Below, in pieces: positions 1 to 5,400 of a stretch of 7,657 nucleotides of DNA (positions within the stretch are counted from its first letter, which is position 1; each line of letters opens with the position of its first letter). The position numbers were made by a program, and so were the translations under genes. Source of the stretch: Pseudomonadota bacterium (GTDB lineage Bacteria > Pseudomonadota > Gammaproteobacteria > Xanthomonadales > Xanthomonadaceae); NCBI GenBank assembly GCA_023423675.1, contig JAFAFD010000478.1:1-7657 (forward strand), given 5' to 3'. The notes under the pieces were generated by a model. It saw nothing but the letters and a program-made list of their open reading frames with translations, ran no database searches and had not been told where the DNA came from.

Positions 1-42
1 GACCATTGGCGGCAGGTGCGGGCGGGCGTGGCACGCGGCTGA
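1..42 (+). CDS. Possible 3' end of an upstream gene
   Basis: Reading from base 1, thirteen sense codons (DHWRQVRAGVARG) lead to a TGA at 40-42. Most third positions are G or C, as in the coding sequence further on, and a hairpin follows about 20 bases later, so this could be the C-terminus of a preceding + strand gene. Another frame stays open to a TAG at 72-74 and is almost as plausible. The piece is too short to assign a family, and it may not be coding at all. Confidence 0.25.
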   Translation, partial: DHWRQVRAGVARG

Positions 43-60
43 TCTTCACCGGGGCTCACC

Positions 61-85
61 GGGCCGGCCGCTAGGCTGGCCCTTT
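61..85 (+). terminator. Weak terminator-like hairpin
   Basis: GGGCCGGC (61-68) pairs with GCTGGCCC (75-82) through eight base pairs, one of them a G-U wobble, around the six-base loop CGCTAG. Three T and then a C run follow. It lies between the possible upstream gene end and the reductase ribosome binding site, where a terminator would fit. The short T run makes intrinsic termination uncertain. Confidence 0.35.
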
Positions 86-93
86 CCCCCGCC

Positions 94-98
94 AGGAG
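94..98 (+). promoter_or_regulatory. Ribosome binding site of the FMN reductase gene
   Basis: AGGAG lies nine bases before the ATG at 108. This supports 108 as the start rather than the GTG at 100, which is in another frame and has no homology-bearing product. Confidence 0.75.
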
Positions 99-107
99 TG
101 TGTCGCC

Positions 108-668
108 ATGCCTGTTCCCACCATCGCCGTGTTCGTTGGCAGCCTGCGCAGGGAGTCCTGCAACCGCAGGCTGGCCCTGGCACTGGAAAAGCTGGCCGGT
201 GATCGCGCGCGTTTCACGTACGTGCGCATCGACGATCTGCCGCTGTACAACCAGGATTTCGACGGCAGCTATCCGGCGCAGGGCACCCGCCTGAAGGACG
301 AGGTGCGCGGTGCTGACGCGGTGCTGTTCGTCACCCCCGAATACAACCGCTCGGTGCCGGGCGTGCTGAAGAACGCCATCGACATCGGCTCGCGGCCCTA
401 TGGTGACAGCGCCTTCGGTGGCAAGCCGGCGGCGGTGATCGGTGCCTCCATCGGCCAGATCGGCACCGCCGTGGCCCAGCAGCATCTGCGCAACAGCCTG
501 GCCTTCCTGGACATGCACGTGCTCGGCCAGCCGGAAGCGTTCATCCACTTCAAGGATGAGCTGATCGGCGCCGACGGCACGATCCACAACGAGGGCACGC
601 AGAAGTTCCTGCAGGGCTACGTCGACCGCTTCCTGAAGCTGATCGCGGTGCACGCCAAGGGCGATTGA
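108..668 (+). CDS. NAD(P)H-dependent FMN reductase, ChrR/YieF type
   Basis: Predicted soluble cytoplasmic flavodoxin-fold enzyme of 186 residues, the usual length for NADPH-dependent FMN reductases (PF03358). The N-terminal strand and loop IAVFVGSLRRESCNRRLA (residues 6-23) carry the family's GS-R-S-N signature that holds the FMN phosphate. TPEYNRSVPGVLKNAIDIGS (76-95) is the second flavin-binding stretch, which packs on the isoalloxazine ring, and GGKPAAVIGAS (104-114) is the conserved central strand. Close relatives are E. coli ChrR (YieF), which reduces quinones and chromate by two-electron transfer and works as a dimer or tetramer. A role in quinone or xenobiotic reduction is therefore inferred, but the physiological substrate cannot be read from sequence. 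The start is set by the AGGAG at 94-98. It is probably transcribed separately from dnaB, since 227 structured bases separate them. No truncation or odd codon use is seen. Confidence 0.92.
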   Translation: MPVPTIAVFVGSLRRESCNRRLALALEKLAGDRARFTYVRIDDLPLYNQDFDGSYPAQGTRLKDEVRGADAVLFVTPEYNRSVPGVLKNAIDIGSRPYGDSAFGGKPAAVIGASIGQIGTAVAQQHLRNSLAFLDMHVLGQPEAFIHFKDELIGADGTIHNEGTQKFLQGYVDRFLKLIAVHAKGD

Positions 669-682
669 CGCTTTTGGGGGGC

Positions 683-744
683 TGGGGTCAGAGCCCTCTC
701 TGCCGGGGTCGGATCCCGTTGCGCAGCGACGGGCTCTGACCCCA
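683..744. repeat. Three-armed REP-like palindrome
   Basis: TGGGGTCAGAGCCC (683-696) and GGGCTCTGACCCCA (731-744) are a perfect 14-bp inverted repeat. A second copy of the left arm, GGGGTCGGATCCCGT (705-719), lies between them. It can also pair with the right arm, giving a longer stem (705-722 with 726-743) with a GCA loop, two G-T wobbles and one T-C mismatch. The two foldings exclude each other. Palindromes with the GGGGTCAGAGCCC core are, from memory, dispersed REP-type repeats in Stenotrophomonas and Xanthomonas. Placed 14 bases after the reductase stop codon, it could also act as a transcript-end or mRNA-stabilising structure. Confidence 0.8.
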
Positions 745-753
745 TGCGATAAT
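745..753 (+). promoter_or_regulatory. Possible extended -10 promoter for dnaB
   Basis: TGCGATAAT fits an extended -10 element (TGn plus GATAAT, five of six to TATAAT). It starts immediately after the REP-like palindrome. No convincing -35 hexamer lies at 16-18 bp upstream, which extended -10 promoters can tolerate. Transcription would begin near 760 and give dnaB a leader of roughly 135 bases containing the DnaA box and a stem-loop. This is a motif match only. Confidence 0.3.
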
Positions 754-815
754 GGGATCCTATAGGCCGGACAGGCACGTCGCACAGCGGCGGATATCCC
801 CTGTTCGTCCACGGC

Positions 816-824
816 TTATCCACA
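816..824 (+). promoter_or_regulatory. Consensus DnaA box upstream of dnaB
   Basis: TTATCCACA matches the strong DnaA-box consensus TTWTNCACA at all nine positions, 72 bases before the dnaB start. Two degenerate copies, TCGTCCACG (805-813) and TTGTCCATG (828-836), each match six of nine and start 11 and 12 bases either side, in the same orientation. DnaA both initiates replication and acts as a transcription factor, so control of dnaB by DnaA is a reasonable inference. A single nine-base match can also arise by chance. Confidence 0.5.
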
Positions 825-832
825 GGCTTGTC

Positions 833-854
833 CATGCGCCGGGGTCGGCGCATG
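833..854 (+). other. Stem-loop in the dnaB leader
   Basis: CATGCGCC (833-840) and GGCGCATG (847-854) are a perfect 8-bp inverted repeat around the loop GGGGTC. It ends 26 bases before the AGGAAA ribosome binding site of dnaB. It has no T run after it, so it is more likely an mRNA leader structure or protein site than a terminator. Its left arm overlaps the third DnaA-like motif. Confidence 0.5.
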
Positions 855-880
855 CCTACACTCGTCTGGCCCACTTTCGC

Positions 881-886
881 AGGAAA
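881..886 (+). promoter_or_regulatory. Ribosome binding site of dnaB
   Basis: AGGAAA lies nine bases before the ATG at 896. It decides the dnaB start: the frame stays open back to an ATG at 752, but that codon has no ribosome binding site. Confidence 0.75.
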
Positions 887-895
887 CACCGCAGC

Positions 896-2326
896 ATGTC
901 CGCCCGTTCCGGCTTCCGTTCCAACCGCAAAGAGCGCGGCGATGGCTTCGACCGCGATCGCGACGAATCGCGCATCGACCAGCTGCGCGTGCCGCCGCAC
1001 TCGGTGGAAGCCGAACAGGCGGTGCTGGGTGGCCTGATGCTGGCCCCGGAAGCCTACGACCGGGTCAACGACCAGCTGACCGAGACCGATTTCTATCGCC
1101 GCGATCACCAGATGATCTACCGGGCGATCCGCGAGCTGTCCGAGCGCGAGCGTCCGTTCGATGCGGTGACCCTGGGCGAGTGGTTCGAATCGCAGGGCAG
1201 GATGGAGCTGGTCGGCGATGGCGCCTACCTGATCGAGCTGGCCAGCACCACGCCGTCGGCGGCCAACATCGTGGCCTATGCTGAGATCGTGCGTGACAAG
1301 GCGGTGCTGCGGCAGCTGATCCAGGTCGGCACCGACATCGTCAACGACGGCTTCCAGCCCGAAGGCCGCGACAGCAGCGAACTGCTGGCCTCGGCCGAAA
1401 AGAGCGTGTTTGCCATCGCCGAGCAGGGCGCGCGTGGCCGCACCGACTTCGTGGCCATGCCCGGCGCGCTGAAGGATGCGTTCGAGGAACTGCGCAACCG
1501 CTTCGAGAACGGCGGCAACATCACCGGCCTGCCGACCGGTTACACCGATTTCGATGCGATGACCGCCGGCCTGCAGCCGACCGACCTGATCATCCTTGCC
1601 GCGCGTCCGGCGATGGGCAAGACCACCTTCGCGCTGAACATCGCCGAGTACGCGGCGATCAAGTCGAAGAAGGGCGTGGCCGTGTTCTCGATGGAAATGT
1701 CCGCATCGCAGCTGGCGATGCGCCTGATTTCCTCCAATGGCCGCATCAACGCCTCGCGCCTGCGTACCGGCCAGCTGGAAGACGAGGACTGGAGCCGCGT
1801 CACCAGCGCGATCAAGATGCTGAAGGAAACCAAGATCTTCATCGACGATACGCCGGGCGTGTCGCCGGAGATCCTGCGTTCCAAGTGCCGCCGCCTGAAG
1901 CGTGAGCACGACCTGGGCCTGATCGTGATCGACTACCTGCAGCTGATGAGCGTGCCGGGCAACAGCGAAAACCGCGCGACCGAAATCTCGGAGATCTCGC
2001 GATCGCTGAAGGGTCTGGCCAAGGAACTGAACGTGCCGGTGATCGCGCTCTCGCAGCTCAACCGATCGCTGGAAACGCGTACCGACAAGCGCCCGGTGAT
2101 GGCCGACCTTCGCGAATCGGGCGCAATCGAGCAGGACGCGGACATGATCGTCTTCATCTACCGCGACGATTACTACAACAAGGAAAATTCGCCGGACAAG
2201 GGCCTGGCCGAGATCATCATCGGCAAGCACCGTGGTGGCCCCACCGGTTCGTGCAAGCTGAAGTTCTTCGGCGAATACACCCGCTTCGACAACCTGTCGC
2301 ACGATTCGGTCGGCTCGTTCGAGTAA
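896..2326 (+). CDS. dnaB: Replicative DNA helicase DnaB
   Basis: Hexameric 5'-3' helicase that unwinds the chromosome at the replication fork, loaded at oriC by DnaA and a loader, and partner of primase DnaG. The 476-residue product is close to the 471 of E. coli DnaB. After a basic, probably disordered tail (1-27), the N-terminal helical domain begins at RVPPHSVEAEQAVLGGLML (31-49) and runs to about 135. A linker follows, and the RecA-like ATPase domain starts near 208 with GLPTGYTDFD. Walker A is ARPAMGKTT (236-244), and Walker B is LIVIDYLQL (342-350). SQLNRSLE (386-393), LRESGAIEQDADMI (405-418) and KHRGGPTG (444-451, containing the probable arginine finger R446) complete the set. There is no intein and no frameshift. 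The frame is open upstream to an ATG at 752, but that 48-residue extension covers the DnaA box and stem-loop, has atypical codons and lacks a ribosome binding site, so 896 is preferred. Confidence 0.98.
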   Translation: MSARSGFRSNRKERGDGFDRDRDESRIDQLRVPPHSVEAEQAVLGGLMLAPEAYDRVNDQLTETDFYRRDHQMIYRAIRELSERERPFDAVTLGEWFESQGRMELVGDGAYLIELASTTPSAANIVAYAEIVRDKAVLRQLIQVGTDIVNDGFQPEGRDSSELLASAEKSVFAIAEQGARGRTDFVAMPGALKDAFEELRNRFENGGNITGLPTGYTDFDAMTAGLQPTDLIILAARPAMGKTTFALNIAEYAAIKSKKGVAVFSMEMSASQLAMRLISSNGRINASRLRTGQLEDEDWSRVTSAIKMLKETKIFIDDTPGVSPEILRSKCRRLKREHDLGLIVIDYLQLMSVPGNSENRATEISEISRSLKGLAKELNVPVIALSQLNRSLETRTDKRPVMADLRESGAIEQDADMIVFIYRDDYYNKENSPDKGLAEIIIGKHRGGPTGSCKLKFFGEYTRFDNLSHDSVGSFE

Positions 2327-2331
2327 GCCCC

Positions 2332-2352
2332 GCGCCGGGTAATGCCCGGCGC
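2332..2352 (+). terminator. Stem-loop after dnaB, possible terminator
   Basis: GCGCCGGG (2332-2339) and CCCGGCGC (2345-2352) form a perfect 8-bp stem with a TAATG loop, starting six bases after the dnaB stop codon. The position suits a dnaB transcript terminator. The following bases (TCAAGTTCC) contain no T run, so it may stop polymerase only weakly or serve to protect the mRNA end. Confidence 0.55.
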
Positions 2353-2408
2353 TCAAGTTCCTCCGTCACCTGCCGTTACCGCACCGGTACCAGGGGGAAA
2401 CATCACCG

Positions 2409-2452
2409 TCCATGACCCATCGCTGCACGCGCGGCGATGGACCGGCGCGTGC
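2409..2452 (+). other. Competing hairpins in the autotransporter leader
   Basis: Two inverted repeats interlock here. CCATCGC (2417-2423) pairs with GCGATGG (2434-2440), supported further by GTCCAT (2409-2414) against ATGGAC (2437-2442). GCACGCGC (2425-2432) pairs perfectly with GCGCGTGC (2445-2452), using the loop of the first hairpin, so only one can form at a time. The second ends 28 bases before the chosen start codon. This arrangement could control the transcript or translation of the large gene downstream, but GC-rich sequence makes such pairings easy to find. No clear -35/-10 pair was seen in 2353-2480. Confidence 0.4.
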
Positions 2453-2467
2453 GCCCCCTTCATTCAT

Positions 2468-2473
2468 GGGGAA
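2468..2473 (+). promoter_or_regulatory. Ribosome binding site of the autotransporter gene
   Basis: GGGGAA lies seven bases before the ATG at 2481 and supports that start. In-frame ATGs at 2466 and 2412 would add 5 or 23 residues before the signal peptide, but neither has a well-placed ribosome binding site. Confidence 0.6.
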
Positions 2474-2480
2474 CGGATCA

Positions 2481-5400
2481 ATGTCGGCGGTAGCAGGGAA
2501 GAGTGGGCTGGGGCGCGGCGTCGTCTGGATGTGCGTGGTGCTGTTGCAGTTGCTGGCAGGTACGGGTGTTGCGCAGGCGGCGTCGGCGGCCTGCGAGGCC
2601 ATCAAACTGATAGGGACCACGACCAACGAGACCCGGACGTTCGCACAGGGGGCCTTCCTGCCGGGCGAGTCGCTGACGGTCAGTTTCAGTGACAGCGGCG
2701 AGAACATCGGCAATCTGCCGACATCGGCCGACGCCATCATTTTCCGCAGCTCGAATTTCGCCCAGGTAGGCTACGACTACCGCAGCAATACCGGGTCAGC
2801 GGGAGCGCACACCGCAACGATTGCCAGCAGCTTCCTGGCGGCCAACGGCCTGTTCATGAGCATCAAGACCGGAAGGTACATCAGCCCGGTCCAGATCAAC
2901 TGCATCTCCACCGCCACGCAACCGCTGCAGCTGGCTGCCCCTGCGATGCAGCAGTTCACCGTCGGCTCGCCGGTTGATGTCAACCTGACCGCCAGCGGCG
3001 GCACCCTGCCTTACAGCTTCGGCATCAACATTGGCACCTTGCCCGCCGGGCTGGTGCTTGAACCCTCGGGTCGCCTGCATGGCACGCCGCAGGTCGCGGG
3101 TGCGTTCAGTGTCAGCGTGGAGGTCACCGATGCCGCGGCCGCCAGCGCGCACCAACCGCTGACAGGCAGCATCGCAGCCATCGCGCCCGATGCCCCCGGC
3201 CAGGTCGTGGCCGTCGCCGGCGATGGCGAGGCCGTGGTCAGCTTCACCGCACCGGCGCAGACCGGCGGCGCGCCCATTGTCGAGTACGCCGTTATGGCGT
3301 CCACGGGCGAGTGGGCGCTCGGCACGCAGTCGCCGATCACGGTGACCGGTCTTGCCAATGGCATGCCCGTGCAGTTCCAGGTGATCGCCAACAACGGCAG
3401 CCAGGCCAGCCAGCCGTCGCTGGCAAGCGCCGCGGTCACGCCGATGACCGGGCAGACGATCCAGTTCGATGCGCCTGGTGACCGGCCGTTGGGTTCATTG
3501 CTGGCATTGCAGGCCACCGCGAGCAGCGGCCTGGCCGTCGAGTTCGAGAGCCTGACTCCGCTGGTCTGCGTGCTGGAAAGTGCAGGCAACCTGCGCCTGT
3601 CCGCGCTCGGCACCTGCACGGTGCGCGCGCTGCAGCCCGGCAACGCCGGCACGCGCGCGGCGCAGCCGGTGGAGCGCAGTTTCAGCGTCGTTGCGGCCCA
3701 GGCGTCGGCACCGACCCTGCTTCGCGTCCAACGCATCGGCGCGACCAGCGTTGACGTCTACTTCGACGCGCCCGCCAGTGATGGCGGCAGCAGCATCATC
3801 AGCTATGAAGTGCTGACGCTGCCGACGCGTGCGGTGATCACGGGGGGATCCAGTCCGGTGCGGGTGAACCGCCTGCGTTCCGGCGAGACCTACACCTTCG
3901 CCGTGCGCGCACGAACCGCGACGGGACCGGGGGCGTTCTCCGCCGGCTCCGATCCGGTGACGATGCCGTCCGTGCCGCGCGTGACCAGCCTGCTGCTACC
4001 GGCCGACGGCCGCTACCTGGCCGGTGCGAGCCTCGACTTCCTGCTGGTCCTTGACCAGCCGGTCACGGTGCAGGGCGTGCCCGCGCTGCAGCTGTCGATC
4101 GGCGGCCAGCAGGTGGCCGCGCGCTATCGCTCGGGCTCGGGCAGCAACCAGCTGGCTTTCAGCTACACCGTGGTGCCGGGCCAGTCCGACGAGGATGGCA
4201 TCAGCATCGACGGCGTGCAGCTGGGCGGTGGCAGCATCCGAAGCAGCGATGATATTGATGCAGTGCTGACGCTGTCGGGCGTCGGCGCCACGACGGGCAT
4301 TCTGGTCGGCGCGCAGCCGGCGGGTGCACCGTCCATCACCGATGTGGTCGCAGGCGATGGCACGGCGACGCTGCAGTTCGCAGCGCCCGCGCAGGATGGC
4401 GGCAGCCCGGTGCTGGATTACCTGGTGACCGCGCAGCCGGGTGGCCTGCAGCAGCAGGCAACCGGTTCACCGGTGGTGTTCACCGGCCTGCGCAACGGCG
4501 TCGCCTACCGCTTCACGGTTACCGCGCGTACCGCGGCCGGTTTGGGCGTGGTGTCCACGGCATCGGACGACGTGGTGCCGATGGCGCAGCAGCAGATCCA
4601 GTTCGACGCGCTCGATGCACAGCCGTTCGGCAGCACGCCGCAGGTGCTGGCCATCGCCAGCAGTGGCCTGCCGGTCGCGCTGTCCAGCAGCACGCCCCGG
4701 GTCTGCAGCGTCGCTGCCGATGGCCGGGTGACCCTGCTTGCGGCAGGCACCTGCAGCATCGATGCCGATCAGGCGGGTGACACCGCGACCCATGCCGCAG
4801 CACGCGTCAGCCGCTCGTTCGCGGTGCTCGCCGTTGTGCCGGGCGCGCCGCGCATCACCGCGGTCGTGCTTGCCGCGGGCAGCGTGGACGTGAGTTTCCA
4901 AGCGCCGGCGTTCGACGGCGGCAGCGCGGTCGACAGCTATCTGCTGCAGGCGTTGCCGGGTGGGCAGAGCGTGCGCGGCAGTGGCAGTCCGCTGCGCATC
5001 GACGGGCTGCCGGCCGGCATCGCGCATCGCTTCGTGGTCACCGCCTTCAATGCGGCGGGTGCCGGCGCGGTATCGCTGCCGTCCGACCCGCTCACCGTGC
5101 AGGGTGCACCGGCGGTGACCGCCGTGCAGGTGCCGTCGGTCGGCCGCTACCTCGCCGGCCAGGTGCTGGCCTTTGCGGTGCAGTTCGACCAGGCCCTGCA
5201 GGTGGGCGCTGCGCCGCAGCTGCTGCTGCGCATCGGCAGCCAGCGTCGGGTGGCCACGCTTTCGACGGTGGAGACGGATGCGCAGGGCAGCGTGCTGCGC
5301 TTCCAGTACACGCTGCAGGCCGACGACCGCGACGAAGATGGCATCGAGGTGGAATCGCTGCAGGCCGCCGCCGGCAGCCTGCGCAATGCACAGGGCACCG

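Noticed and set aside
857..862. TACACT as a -10 box close to dnaB
   Set aside because: It matches TATAAT at only four of six positions, and the nearest -35-like hexamer (TTGTCC, 828-833) is 23 bases away, too far for a sigma-70 promoter.
752..895. Extending dnaB to the in-frame ATG at 752
   Set aside because: No ribosome binding site precedes 752, the codons are unlike the rest of the gene, and the added residues would be encoded by a DnaA box and a stem-loop. The ATG at 896 has AGGAAA at good spacing and gives the family length.
669..895. A CRISPR array, tRNA or transposon in the reductase-dnaB gap
   Set aside because: The repeated arms number only three, without regular spacers. No cloverleaf with a TTC loop was found, and no transposase remnant or target-site duplication is visible.
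617..2356. A 579-codon open frame on the - strand opposite dnaB
   Set aside because: It overlaps all of the unmistakable dnaB gene and the intergenic palindrome, and its product has low-complexity basic composition. It is a codon-bias shadow.
2342..2692. A + strand open frame of 116 codons starting in the post-dnaB stem-loop
   Set aside because: It begins inside the hairpin without a ribosome binding site, runs out of frame across the autotransporter signal peptide, and its product has no recognisable features.
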